64,000 bases of DNA from Nostoc sp. CMAA1605 (GTDB taxonomy: Bacteria > Cyanobacteriota > Cyanobacteriia > Cyanobacteriales > Nostocaceae): contig NZ_PJIZ01000023.1 of assembly GCF_021596505.1 (NCBI RefSeq), positions 24,780-88,779 of the forward strand. The letters are read 5' to 3'. Shown here one piece after another: positions 27,496-37,162 of the stretch. How positions within the stretch are numbered: position 1 is the first letter of the stretch; each line of letters begins with the position of its first letter. Position numbers and translations under genes: made by a program. Below the pieces are notes generated by a model. That model saw nothing but the letters and a program-made list of their open reading frames with translations, had not been told where the DNA came from and did no database searches.

Positions 27496-28161
27496 TTGGG
27501 GCATAGGGAATGGGGAATGGGGCATTGGGCATGGGGAATGGGGAATGGGATTTGCGTTCCTAGCCCCCCTGCTCCCTGCCCCCTGCCCCCTGCCTCCTAC
27601 TAATTCCTCCAGTTCCGTCATCGCTCTTGTTAACTCTTCTACAATGGCAGTCAGTTGAATTTTTCTGAGTGCATCTATGAGTGTGCGATAATACCACAAA
27701 GTACCGTCTTTACCACCTTGGAAGCGTTGCCATAGAGATTCACCCACTAAACGATAATCTTGTAAGAGTGAGCGCAGGTTGTGGAGTTTATCGGCAGACG
27801 ATACCAGTAGCACTGATGGCGAAGCTGTGGGTAGATGGGCAATATACGCTTCCTTGCGTTGTCGCCAAGGCGGTTTAGGAGTAGTATCAGCATCCGTGCA
27901 ACCATCTACGATGTTGGTGACATTTTCACCAAAGCGGCGGAGAATTTCGGCGCGTGTAGCTGCACCCCCTTGGTCTTCTATGGCATCATGTAATAGAGCT
28001 GCGATCGCTTCATCTTCATTCGCACCATATTCTAAAGCAATACTAGTTACACCCAATAAATGAGCAATATAGGGAACGCCAGAACCTTTACGCACTTGGC
28101 TAGCGTGTAGTTCTGTGGCGTAGATTAAAGCTTGGCGGAAGCGTTCAGAAAGTATGATCAT
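27436..28161 (-). CDS. HD-domain phosphohydrolase (SpoT/MESH1-like), with repeat-derived C-terminal tail
   Basis: A 241-residue protein whose first 185 residues form an HD hydrolase: ATELHASQVRKGSGVPYIAHLL, LLHDAIEDQGG and SADKLHNLRSL are the metal-binding and catalytic blocks of the ppGpp-hydrolase-like group. No synthetase domain is present, so it would be a small alarmone or nucleotide hydrolase. From about residue 189 the frame runs through a GGGGAATGG-type repeat (GGRGQGAGSRGARNAN, then PHSPCPMPHSPFPMPQ) and ends inside prs on the other strand. The real ancestral stop was probably near 27600. Confidence 0.78.
   Translation of the reverse strand: MIILSERFRQALIYATELHASQVRKGSGVPYIAHLLGVTSIALEYGANEDEAIAALLHDAIEDQGGAATRAEILRRFGENVTNIVDGCTDADTTPKPPWRQRKEAYIAHLPTASPSVLLVSSADKLHNLRSLLQDYRLVGESLWQRFQGGKDGTLWYYRTLIDALRKIQLTAIVEELTRAMTELEELVGGRGQGAGSRGARNANPIPHSPCPMPHSPFPMPQLPEHTTYRSIFMNAPDGFP
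27496..27600. repeat. STRR tract within the HD hydrolase tail
   Basis: Units of the GGGGAATGGG/GGGCATGGGG and CCCCCTGC type fill the convergent gap between prs and the HD domain and are read as codons of the hydrolase tail. Confidence 0.85.
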
Positions 28162-28187
28162 ACAAATTACAACTGGCTCTACGGAAA

Positions 28188-29651
28188 TTAACCTCCAGAT
28201 AAATCCTCAGCCGTAATCAAAGTTAGCTCAACATTATCTAGCTTGTGGAGATTATGGACAATGCGATTTGCTTGTTGTTCAATACTGCGCTCAAATAAAG
28301 CACGGGCAAACCGGCCATTGCCAAAATTTCTGTCTCGTTTGACATGAGCCAGTTCAAAGGTAGCCTGTAAGATGATATGGGCTGAAGCATCTAGAGTGTA
28401 GCCGTTATCGTGACAGAATTTCTTGAAAATTAATAATAACTCTTGGGGATTGTAGTGATCTAAGTAAAATAAGCGGTGTAAGCGGGATTTAAAACCAGGG
28501 TTAGAAGCAAGTAACCGATCCATTTCTTCAGTGTAACCAGCAATGACCACCGCCAAGCGATCGCGGCAATCTTCCATCCGTTTAATTAATATCTGCAATG
28601 CTTCCTTACCATAGTCATTAGGGCTATCTTCGGGGACTAGGGCGTGAGCTTCATCAATGAACAAGACACCATCTAAAGCTTGCTGGACAGCATTTTCTAC
28701 CCTCAGCGCAGTTTGACCAATATAGCCACTGACAATTCCCGCCCGGTCAGTTTCTACAACGTGTCCCCGTTCTAGAAATCCCAACTGTTTATACAACCTC
28801 CCCACCAAGCGCGCAATTGTAGTTTTACCCGTCCCTGGAGGCCCATACAGCATCAGGTGGAGGGAAATGTCTACAGTTTTTAAACCCCGTTTTTGCCGTT
28901 CAGTTTGGACTTTGAGGTAATTTGCTAAAGAAAAAAGTTGTTGTTTGGTGCGCTCATGTCCAACTAACGCCTTTAAATCTGCAAATACTTGCTCTAGACT
29001 ATCTTCCAAAGGTGGCTCATGCTCAACAAAGTTAGCTTTGGTTTCGTATCTCGAATCATAAACCTCTAGAGTGCTATCACCCAAATCTTTGTCTGCATCC
29101 GGCGCGCTAACCATGAGACTGTGAACTTTCATTTTAATTTTGTCGTGGATGACAAAACCAAAATTCCGGCCGGGGACATCCATTAACTTATCGGCGGGAA
29201 ATTTATCTACCAGGGTACTGTTAATGTAAAACTCGACAAAATTGCCCACTCGGCAAATCTCTAGTAAGTTAACAGCATTACCGCGCTGGATGCGATCGCA
29301 ACGTTTCCAATCTGTATAATTGACAAAGCTACCATTCCTCACCTCAGCAATGCGATAACAAGCATTCCCAGAAATCACAAACTCAAAAAAATTGCGATCG
29401 TCCAATAGTCCCCAAACGAAGCCATAACCGTGATCCTCTACACCAGCAGCTTTTTCTAAGACCATGTGAATATGAAAATCGCTTCTGTCGTAAAAGAACT
29501 CCGTCGAATTCCACGATAGCCAATAAGCATCCCCTGCCCGTTTGTGGTCAAACACATAGTGACCCACTTCCATGTAAAGGCTGCACTCTGAGCTATCCCG
29601 TGTCACCCAACTACAGCGATTATCTTGAAAGTGTTCCTCAAAAATTAGCAT
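28188..29651 (-). CDS. AAA+ ATPase of the CbbX/SpoVK type with N-terminal concanavalin-like domain
   Basis: A 487-residue two-part protein. Residues 1-190 look like a beta-rich lectin/laminin-G-like domain (FEEHFQDNRCSWVTRDSS, FHIHMVLEKAAG, YGFVWGLLDDRNFFEFVIS, VEFYINSTLVDKFP). Residues 230-487 form an AAA+ module with Walker A GPPGTGKTT at about 268-276, Walker B VLFIDEAHAL near 325, sensor 1 VVIAGYTEEM and an arginine-finger region, closest to CbbX/SpoVK ATPases. CbbX remodels Rubisco, but no Rubisco gene is near. It may remodel a protein or surface complex recognised by the lectin-like part. It lies 26 bp after the next upstream gene region in the same direction as the HD hydrolase, so the two may be co-transcribed. 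Confidence 0.82.
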   Translation of the reverse strand: MLIFEEHFQDNRCSWVTRDSSECSLYMEVGHYVFDHKRAGDAYWLSWNSTEFFYDRSDFHIHMVLEKAAGVEDHGYGFVWGLLDDRNFFEFVISGNACYRIAEVRNGSFVNYTDWKRCDRIQRGNAVNLLEICRVGNFVEFYINSTLVDKFPADKLMDVPGRNFGFVIHDKIKMKVHSLMVSAPDADKDLGDSTLEVYDSRYETKANFVEHEPPLEDSLEQVFADLKALVGHERTKQQLFSLANYLKVQTERQKRGLKTVDISLHLMLYGPPGTGKTTIARLVGRLYKQLGFLERGHVVETDRAGIVSGYIGQTALRVENAVQQALDGVLFIDEAHALVPEDSPNDYGKEALQILIKRMEDCRDRLAVVIAGYTEEMDRLLASNPGFKSRLHRLFYLDHYNPQELLLIFKKFCHDNGYTLDASAHIILQATFELAHVKRDRNFGNGRFARALFERSIEQQANRIVHNLHKLDNVELTLITAEDLSGG

Positions 29652-29875
29652 TGCGTTCCTCTGTAGCTCTGTGTGTAGAATCAGCTGCTAACTATTTCAT
29701 TCTAAACACGCCTCAACAGACTTACTTGTTTACTAAACTCTTCTAATCTTCCCCCCACAAGCACTTCAGCCTCTGGGGCAGATTTTCTTTATAGAACAGA
29801 AATTCCCCTGCTTTCCTCTCTTCCCCTCACGCACGACTAATGGTAAAAAACAATTAGCAATGAGCATATACCACC

Positions 29876-31057
29876 ATGGCAAATTTTCTGCACACCCCCA
29901 GGTTACGTATTGGCGAAGATAACGAGGAAGAAAGACGCGCAACTTGGCTGGAGTTGTTTTATGATTTGGTGTTTGTGGTTGCAGTCTCTCAGCTAGCACA
30001 CAATTTAAAAAGCGATATCTCCCCGTCTGGATTATGGGGATTTGTGGTTTTATTTATACCTGTTTGGTGGTCTTGGATTGGTACAACATTTTACGCCAAC
30101 CGCTTTGATAGTGATGATATTGGACATCGCCTGCTAGTTGGAGTACAAATGCTAACCGCCGCAGCGATGGCGGTGAATATACATCATGGTTTGAGTGAGA
30201 GTGCAGCCGGATTTGCCTTAGCCTATGCTTTGGGGAGAGCGATTTTAGTAGTTCAGTATGTTTTGGCGGGAATACATATACCAGCAGCCAAGGCTCTAAC
30301 TACTCATTATGCCATCGGTTTTGCGATCGCTGCTGTATTGTGGCTACTATCCGCCTTTTTACCTGCTCCTTGGCGATTTGTGCTTTGGGGTTTAGGAATC
30401 ATCATTGATTTTGCCACACCCTTAACAGCACACAAAGTCCAAATGGGACTTCTTCCCCATGCTTCCCACCTCCCTGAAAGATTTGGGCTGTTTACGATTA
30501 TTGTTTTAGGTGAAGCCATCATTGCTGTCGTCAATGGGGTTTCTGAACACCATTGGAATATTCTTACCGCCATTTCTGGTTTATTTGGGTTAGGTATTGC
30601 TTTTGGGTTGTGGTGGATTTATTTCGATAATTTAGGCGGAACACCCATTGAAGCCGCAAAAGTTAGTGGCAAAGTCAGTATTATGAATATTTGGCTGTAT
30701 ACTCACTTACCTCTAGTAATTGGGATAGCAGCTGCTGGTGTTGGTGTAGAAGAAGTCATCCTCAATCAGTCCAAGGTAGCACTTCCTGATCCGCAAAGGT
30801 GGTTAATATGCGGTGCTGTAGCTTTATGTTTAACAGCCATCAGTATTTTGCATAATTTTGGTGTGATTCGCTATTGCAAAATCCGATCTCAATATCGCAT
30901 CATAGGGGCAATTTTATTAGTAGCGATCGCTATTTTTGGCAAAGGTTTATTACCCATTGCCGTTATTACCTTAGTGGCTGTAGTCGTTGCGGTGCAAGTC
31001 ATCCAAGACTTATATCAAAGTCGCCCCAGCAACCGATTGAGCGACCCAGAATTTTAG
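29876..31057 (+). CDS. Low temperature requirement protein A (LtrA) family membrane protein
   Basis: A 393-residue integral membrane protein with about ten helices. The LtrA opening RATWLELFYDLVFVVAVSQLAHNL is at residues 22-45, and the FGLFTIIVLGEAIIAVVNGVS block lies near 203-223. LtrA was first linked to cold growth in Listeria; its transport or signalling activity is unresolved. It diverges from the AAA+ gene and is probably monocistronic. Confidence 0.9.
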   Translation: MANFLHTPRLRIGEDNEEERRATWLELFYDLVFVVAVSQLAHNLKSDISPSGLWGFVVLFIPVWWSWIGTTFYANRFDSDDIGHRLLVGVQMLTAAAMAVNIHHGLSESAAGFALAYALGRAILVVQYVLAGIHIPAAKALTTHYAIGFAIAAVLWLLSAFLPAPWRFVLWGLGIIIDFATPLTAHKVQMGLLPHASHLPERFGLFTIIVLGEAIIAVVNGVSEHHWNILTAISGLFGLGIAFGLWWIYFDNLGGTPIEAAKVSGKVSIMNIWLYTHLPLVIGIAAAGVGVEEVILNQSKVALPDPQRWLICGAVALCLTAISILHNFGVIRYCKIRSQYRIIGAILLVAIAIFGKGLLPIAVITLVAVVVAVQVIQDLYQSRPSNRLSDPEF

Positions 31058-31113
31058 GTTACTCAGCGCTCTTTTGGTCGTAGAGACGTTGTATTGATGA
31101 TGAAAATCTATGA

Positions 31114-31779
31114 CTATTGGTCTTTACAGAGATTTTGAGTGATTTGTTGACGCAGATTATTTAATTCGGCGGAAGGTGTATTGACAGAATATATTTGTTG
31201 CAATACGTCTGACCATAATTGATATTCGGCGAAATAGTTAGCTTTAGCAAGGGCGATCGCTTCTTGATTTGCCCCTTGTTTTTGCAGTTGTGCTTCTATA
31301 GTTTGCAATTGGGTTGTGATGCGATCGCGCTGTTGTGTATCGATGATTTGAAATGTAATAAATCTGTTGGAATTGACTTCCCATTTATAGCTTTGACCCG
31401 GTTTTAAAGGTTCACCATTATAGATAATCTGCTGAGTATCTTTGACTGGTTCAGACCACAAAACCTGATTCTTATTTACCGGTTTCACAGTAACTTCTCT
31501 CACATTACCTTGCCAGATAAATAACGGGCGATCGCTCCAAATTTTCCTTGTCGTCTTGGGCGCATCTGGAGAAATCATACAGATGATTTCTGTGGGGCGT
31601 GAACCACCTTTGCGCGGGCTAACAGGTGGTTTTTTCGTAAATAACAGCCGAGAAATATTAAACCAAGATGTATTAGGTGGATTTTTCTTTTCAGCTATAG
31701 TTAATTGCTGGGTTATTCCCATAAAATTAATTAAGCTGAGGGCTAAAATAGATAGATTTGAAACTACAGTTTTAACCAT
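31114..31779 (-). CDS. Secreted DUF928-like cyanobacterial protein
   Basis: Read from the ATG at 31779 (MVKTVVSNLSILALSL), about 221 residues, with a signal peptide ending near residue 28. The mature part has SPRKGGSRPTEI, DRPLFIWQG, GEPLKPGQSYKWEV and a helical C-terminus rich in Gln, a layout resembling the DUF928 family of cyanobacterial exported proteins. Its start overlaps the last 8 bp of the CHAT-CHASE2 gene, so it belongs to the CHAT group, probably as an extracytoplasmic partner. The function is unknown. Confidence 0.65.
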   Translation of the reverse strand: MVKTVVSNLSILALSLINFMGITQQLTIAEKKNPPNTSWFNISRLLFTKKPPVSPRKGGSRPTEIICMISPDAPKTTRKIWSDRPLFIWQGNVREVTVKPVNKNQVLWSEPVKDTQQIIYNGEPLKPGQSYKWEVNSNRFITFQIIDTQQRDRITTQLQTIEAQLQKQGANQEAIALAKANYFAEYQLWSDVLQQIYSVNTPSAELNNLRQQITQNLCKDQ

Positions 31780-34105
31780 ATTTTTTTCTAGGGAAGACAA
31801 TAAGCAAAATATAAAAACACAATGTAGCTGATGGTAAAAACCAAGGCAATAGCACAGCAGATGATGTCATATATAATTGCAAACTGAGTATACCGTATAA
31901 GCCTGTAGTTATTGTAGTCATAGCTAATAATTTCTTAAAATCATGTTTTTGATGATTTTGCCATAAATATAGGCTCTTCCCCAAGATAATCGATATAGCA
32001 ATTAGCCAAATATCAGGAATGGGTGTCACTAATCTTTTAGTTAATAAATGATGTACCATATACGCATGATATTCTCCTCCTGTTAATACCCGATTGTGAT
32101 TGAAAGTATTTTGTTGTTGTCGCCAATATTTAACAGCTAAAGGTAAATCTGTGCCATGTAAATTATCTTCACCGTCAAAATCAACTCCTGCGTCGTCATA
32201 TCCACCAGGCACAATCATCACAATTTGCTGGGATAAATTTGGCGGGATACCTTGATTTTCGAGTAATTGCCAAGCGGGGATTGTTTGATATATTTGCTGA
32301 GGCGGAATTGAGAAATCAACAATTGGGTGCATCCACATTTGTTCTAGCCAATAACTCAAGGCGGTAACTGGTTGTAGATGCGATCGCGGTGATGATAAAA
32401 TAGTTTGATGACTTTTATTACCCTCTTTTAAAAACACATTAATCTGTTGTAAAAAGTCAATCTGACTATCTAATTTTGGTTGTGGTGAATTGGGTATTTT
32501 TTGTAATTGGTATGACAGTGTTAATAAACTCGAAAAGTACCAAGGTTGTGCTTGTAAATCATTTATAGGGAATAATTGCATATACCCAGGCAGAAATTCA
32601 ATCTCGCCCTGTAAACTCCAATTGAGACTAGCAATATTTGGTAATGTCTGTAGCCATTCGCCTTTAGTATCAGAAGTAGCTGCAAAGACAAACCATGTCG
32701 GTTGGGGTTGAGAAACCGCAGTTTGAATGGAGTTAGCAAGGAAGCGATCGCTTTGTTCTTGGTGTCGATCTAAGAGATAATCAATACCGACTACCTTTGC
32801 TTGATTAGCCACTAATTTGTCAACGATACTGGCTAGATATTTGCGATCTAATGGTTTTGGGTTAGATATTTTGGCTTTGCGGATAGACTCTTCATCAATT
32901 TCTACTAAAAGCACTGGTGGCTGATTATTGGTGGTTTCTACCTGATTAGTTAATTGGCGATAAATAGCTTGTACTAATAAACGTCTTTGTAATAAAAAAT
33001 TTTGTACTGGTAATAGTAGACTAATAAATAAGATAATTGCTAGGGCGATCGCTTCTTTGCGGCTTGGTTGAAAACTTTGAATTAATTGCCGAATTCCAGA
33101 GGGTTGGAGGCGAAATAAATCGGTTTCAGGATAACGGAATAAAGACGGAATTAAATAAGCACTGGGATAAGTTAGATGTTTTTCTATTTGCAGATATTGA
33201 GCAGCAGTGATTAATGCTTCCTGGACATCTTGATAGTTAGCTAAAGCCTGGATAAATTGCTTCAAAAAATCTTTAGCTACATCATTATGGATGGGTTCGC
33301 GCATCACTGCTACTTGACTTAAGCCTAAATCAATTAATTTATTGGCGATGCTTAACCCTTGACATGAATTGAAAATTGCAAACTGTAATCCTCTAGATTT
33401 AGCAGTAATTAATGACTGTTCTATTTCACTAATAGATAAAGCAGTATGGGGAGCGATCGCAATTTCTCCCCCAGTCAAACTAGTTTCATTACTGTGTCCG
33501 AGAAATAAGAGAATATCCCAACCTGAATCTGCTGCGATCGCCTTTACAATTTGCGTTTTTAATTCATTAATATTAACTGCTGGTTGCCAACCAATAAAAG
33601 TTGTTTCTACAAGAGAACCTAAAGCAGCTATAGCTTTTTTTTCAACCTGAAAATTTAAACCTGTTTCATCCCCTAAAATCACCAAAATCTTAGCTTTACC
33701 ATTGCGTCGCCTATGATTAACTGCTTCCTTGCGATTTAAAGCTGTGCGAACAATTCTAATCTTCCTAGTAGACGATTTCCCAAACTCTGCACCAAATTCC
33801 CAGAGTTCCCAAGGTAAACGCGCTAAATCTAAAGGATGGCAAGTCAGAAAAACATCAATATTAGTAGTAGCCTGGGCGATAGTTGCCCGAATTTCGTACA
33901 ATTCTGCACTGCGTAACCAGTGATGAAACGCTGCTAAAAGTTGGGCTTCTGCTTGAATTAATTGTGAATTCCAGTCTACAGGAGGTGCGACTAAACTACC
34001 AACTTCTTCTACTCTACCTCGCATTCCATTATTATAAAATCGCAGATAAATACGCTGCCATTCTTGATATTTTAATTTTAGTTCGTCAGGATAGGCAACT
34101 GTCAC
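31772..34105 (-). CDS. CHAT (caspase-like) - CHASE2 membrane protein
   Basis: A 777-residue fusion. After an N-terminal helical part, a CHAT peptidase-like domain at about 85-340 carries the dyad H204 (LFLGHSNE) and C248 (FNSCQGLS). A membrane helix near 352-372 (AIALAIILFISLLLPVQNFL) leads to a CHASE2 extracytoplasmic sensor domain (about 375-685; VEIDEESIRKAKISNPKP, VVGIDYLLD, PGGYDDAGVDF), then three C-terminal helices (about 690-770). The protein could sense outside signals by CHASE2 and act inside with CHAT. It sits between the TPR-CHAT gene (141 bp upstream) and the DUF928-like gene (overlapping). Experimental roles for this class are not known to me. Confidence 0.85.
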   Translation of the reverse strand: MTVAYPDELKLKYQEWQRIYLRFYNNGMRGRVEEVGSLVAPPVDWNSQLIQAEAQLLAAFHHWLRSAELYEIRATIAQATTNIDVFLTCHPLDLARLPWELWEFGAEFGKSSTRKIRIVRTALNRKEAVNHRRRNGKAKILVILGDETGLNFQVEKKAIAALGSLVETTFIGWQPAVNINELKTQIVKAIAADSGWDILLFLGHSNETSLTGGEIAIAPHTALSISEIEQSLITAKSRGLQFAIFNSCQGLSIANKLIDLGLSQVAVMREPIHNDVAKDFLKQFIQALANYQDVQEALITAAQYLQIEKHLTYPSAYLIPSLFRYPETDLFRLQPSGIRQLIQSFQPSRKEAIALAIILFISLLLPVQNFLLQRRLLVQAIYRQLTNQVETTNNQPPVLLVEIDEESIRKAKISNPKPLDRKYLASIVDKLVANQAKVVGIDYLLDRHQEQSDRFLANSIQTAVSQPQPTWFVFAATSDTKGEWLQTLPNIASLNWSLQGEIEFLPGYMQLFPINDLQAQPWYFSSLLTLSYQLQKIPNSPQPKLDSQIDFLQQINVFLKEGNKSHQTILSSPRSHLQPVTALSYWLEQMWMHPIVDFSIPPQQIYQTIPAWQLLENQGIPPNLSQQIVMIVPGGYDDAGVDFDGEDNLHGTDLPLAVKYWRQQQNTFNHNRVLTGGEYHAYMVHHLLTKRLVTPIPDIWLIAISIILGKSLYLWQNHQKHDFKKLLAMTTITTGLYGILSLQLYMTSSAVLLPWFLPSATLCFYILLIVFPRKKYG

Positions 34106-34246
34106 TAAAATTTGTTGACCTTGCCCCAGGATAATTCAAAAGCACATGATTGTTCAAATTGTTGAACTTTTAAATAAAACGTTGTTGCAATCATAATTAT
34201 CCGCCAATAAACGCTGACAAATTAAACTTTTAACTCTTTTAATTAC

Positions 34247-36901
34247 TTAATTTTGAACTGTTTCGGACTCACCAATCAAAGTAAATGCAGCCCAATCTCT
34301 AGGATTTGGATACTTGTTCATAGTTATCAGCATGGCATTTCTTAACGCCACAGCCTTATCGGAATTTTTCTCCCATTGTCGATAAAACTCTGTCATCAAT
34401 TCTGAAGTGGGAGAGTCAGGAACAGCCCACAGCGAAACAATCACACTTGGCGCGCCTGCTGTAATAAATGCGCGAGATAAGCCAATTACCCCATCACCCG
34501 TAATTGTTCCTCTCCCGGTGTCGCAAGCACTTAAAACTACTAATTCTGCATTGATTTTTAAATTCAGAATTTCCGCCGGTGTGAGTAAACCATCGTCATT
34601 ACTGGTGGGTGCAAGAGCAATGGCAGTTGGTATCCTCTGACGAGGATCATCTAACAATCCATGCGTCGCTAAATGAATAATTTTAGCTGTTGATAACTTT
34701 TGTTTTAATGCTGCTTTTGTCGCATCCTTACCAGTGATCGCCTTAGTTTTAAATAAATTCGCAATAGTTAATACTTCCTTTTCTGCGCCTTGAAGCGGAT
34801 CAAGTTGTACAGGTGGAATTCCTACTTTTGGCATGATAGGATTCCCTATAACTAACATCTCTTTACCTGTGATTTTTTGTCTTTGTTGACGAGTTAAATC
34901 GAGAACTTGAATTGCTGGTGCAGTTACAATTGTGTGTTTTGTAATTAAATATTGATCATTCTTATCTTGTAGGGCTGCGAATGGTACTAAAAAGAGTGAA
35001 TCATGAGGAATAAAAATCACCTTCTCTTGTGGTTTGTTAGGGAGAAGTGAAGCAATAGGTGTAATCAATACTTCATGTAATTGCTGCAAATATTGTTTTT
35101 TGTTAGCTCCGTTTTTGGGGTTTACTTTAATACCTCTTCCCCCAGCACCAATGGCTAGACGACTTTTATTTACTAATGTGGTCAGTGGTGTTTTTAATGA
35201 TTTTAAGTCTACTTGTTTAAAAGCGATTTCGCCATTCGCTTTGATCACCCAGATATAAAGTTTTGATATTTGCGGCTCTTGTTTACTGTTAACTCTCAGA
35301 GGTTCGTCAATAATTGAATACTCTACTAGAGTAGCATTTTGTGCTTTTGCTATTTGTCGAATTTGCTCAATATTAGGTGGCTTGATAGTTTGATTATTGT
35401 TATTATTTAGCGATATATTTAAGGATAATAATTCAACTAAAGCTCTAGCTCGACCACGTTCGGCAATTTCTAATGCTGTGTTAATTTTATTTTGGTTAAT
35501 TAAGACTTGTTGTAAAAAGCGATAGTTAGAAGCTTGTTTTTCAAAAATTGATATTTTCTGATCATCAGATAATTCTTTTGTTCTTAAAGATTCAAAAACT
35601 TCAATAGCAGCAAACAAGGTTTTTTCTGCATCTGCATAGTTACCCAAACTGTTGTACGATGCTGCTATATTACTGAGCGTTGTACCGACACCTTCTGTAT
35701 TACCAACTTGTTTTAAAATCGCTAGAGCTTGCTGATAAAAGTCTAAAGCCTTAGTATAATCTCCCTGATGATCGTAAATTGTCCCAATATTGTTGAGGGA
35801 ACCACCGATATTGGCTTTGTCATCAATAGTTTTGACGATCGCTAAAGATTGCTGATAGTGTTCTAATGCTTTGGTATACTCTCCTTTATTGCGGTAAACG
35901 TTACCAATATTGTTGAGAGTTGTACCTATACCTGCTTTGTCACTAATTTGTTTTTGAATCGCTAAAGCTTGCTGATGAAAGTCTAAAGCTTTAGCATACT
36001 TTCCTTGAGTGTTGTAAATTACTCCAATATTGTTAAGAATAACCGCTTGACTGGTTGGATTACGAATTTGTGTGAAAATCGCTAAAGCTTGCTGATAAAA
36101 GTCTAAAGCTTTATCATATTGTCCTAAATTACGGTATGTTGAGCCAATATTGTTGAGATTTGTAGCTATACCTGCTGTGCTATTAATTTTTTTTTGAATC
36201 GCTAAAGCTTGCTGATAAAAGTCTAAAGCCTTAGCATATTCTCCCTGAGATTCGTAAATTGCTGCAATATTGTTGAGAGTTGTGCCTACACCTGCTGTGC
36301 TATTAATTTGTTTTTGAATTGCTAAAGCTTGCTGATAAAAGTCTAAAGCCTTAGCATATTCTCCCATATAGCTATAAATATGCCCAATATTGCTGAGAGT
36401 TATACCTACACCTGCTGTATCGTCAATTTCTTGGCGAATTACTAAAGCCTGCCTAAATAAGTCTAAAGCTTTGGTATACTCTGCCATATAACTATAAACA
36501 AACCCTATACTGTTTAGAATTCTAGCTATACCTGCCTTGTCATTAATTTGTTTGGCGATCGCTAAGGCTCGTTGAAAGGAGTTTAAAGCTTTGGTGTACT
36601 CTCCTTGATTGACGTAAACTCCCCCCATATTGTTGAAAGTTCTAGCTATACCTGCGGTATCATTAATTTGTTTGGCGATCGCTAAGGCTTGCTCAAAACT
36701 TTTCAAAGAATCTTGAAATTGGCCTTGGTTTAGCTGCTGAAGACCTAATTGATTCAGGCGTAATACTTCATCCCTGCGTTCTTGGGTAGTTTGTGTTTGT
36801 GCAGTAGTCAGTGTATTTATTTTTGACTCAGCAACGCTTACATGGAAGACTGGCCATAGCACTGAAGTAACCAGAAACAGAAATACGAGACGGTGATGCA
36901 C
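34247..36901 (-). CDS. Secreted TPR-CHAT protein
   Basis: An 884-residue precursor with a signal peptide (residues 1-25). About ten consecutive 40-residue tetratricopeptide-type repeats span 45-445 (consensus LNNIGxxYxxxGxYxKALDFYQQALAI), several nearly identical at DNA level as 120-bp units. A linker follows, then a CHAT domain at about 590-880 with H747 in HLATHGLLDD and C793 in VLSACDTGRG. The dyad matches caspase/separase-like proteases such as the TPR-CHAT partner of type III-E CRISPR, but here the protein carries an export signal and no CRISPR gene is near. It is co-directional with the CHAT-CHASE2 gene. Confidence 0.9.
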   Translation of the reverse strand: MHHRLVFLFLVTSVLWPVFHVSVAESKINTLTTAQTQTTQERRDEVLRLNQLGLQQLNQGQFQDSLKSFEQALAIAKQINDTAGIARTFNNMGGVYVNQGEYTKALNSFQRALAIAKQINDKAGIARILNSIGFVYSYMAEYTKALDLFRQALVIRQEIDDTAGVGITLSNIGHIYSYMGEYAKALDFYQQALAIQKQINSTAGVGTTLNNIAAIYESQGEYAKALDFYQQALAIQKKINSTAGIATNLNNIGSTYRNLGQYDKALDFYQQALAIFTQIRNPTSQAVILNNIGVIYNTQGKYAKALDFHQQALAIQKQISDKAGIGTTLNNIGNVYRNKGEYTKALEHYQQSLAIVKTIDDKANIGGSLNNIGTIYDHQGDYTKALDFYQQALAILKQVGNTEGVGTTLSNIAASYNSLGNYADAEKTLFAAIEVFESLRTKELSDDQKISIFEKQASNYRFLQQVLINQNKINTALEIAERGRARALVELLSLNISLNNNNNQTIKPPNIEQIRQIAKAQNATLVEYSIIDEPLRVNSKQEPQISKLYIWVIKANGEIAFKQVDLKSLKTPLTTLVNKSRLAIGAGGRGIKVNPKNGANKKQYLQQLHEVLITPIASLLPNKPQEKVIFIPHDSLFLVPFAALQDKNDQYLITKHTIVTAPAIQVLDLTRQQRQKITGKEMLVIGNPIMPKVGIPPVQLDPLQGAEKEVLTIANLFKTKAITGKDATKAALKQKLSTAKIIHLATHGLLDDPRQRIPTAIALAPTSNDDGLLTPAEILNLKINAELVVLSACDTGRGTITGDGVIGLSRAFITAGAPSVIVSLWAVPDSPTSELMTEFYRQWEKNSDKAVALRNAMLITMNKYPNPRDWAAFTLIGESETVQN
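35690..36690. repeat. 120-bp tandem repeats encoding the TPR array
   Basis: Within the TPR-CHAT gene, 120-bp units recur with high DNA identity (for example GCTAAAGCTTGCTGATAAAA in successive copies). The array is likely to expand or contract by recombination. Confidence 0.75.
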
Positions 36902-37162
36902 AGGAAGCTATCCTCCAAGCAGAGTAAGATTTTGCTTGCTTCTATATACTTCTCATGCTTTGGAAGGTTATGCAAAAATTTTGTCTCATTTAAGGTATTG
37001 AAACTTCACAGTTGATTATTGCTCCCCTTCCCTGGTAGGTAAGGAGTTAGGGGTTAGGTTTCACGTTAACTTTTCCACATAGCGTAAAAAGTCAGGATGA
37101 GAAATTGGTGAAATATTTCACTCTTACACAAAATTTTGTTACCAAAACTGTAACCAGCACAC

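Noticed and set aside
34247..36901. Type III-E CRISPR (Craspase) component
   Set aside because: TPR-CHAT alone is shared, but there are no cas7-11-like genes or array in the window and the protein has a signal peptide.
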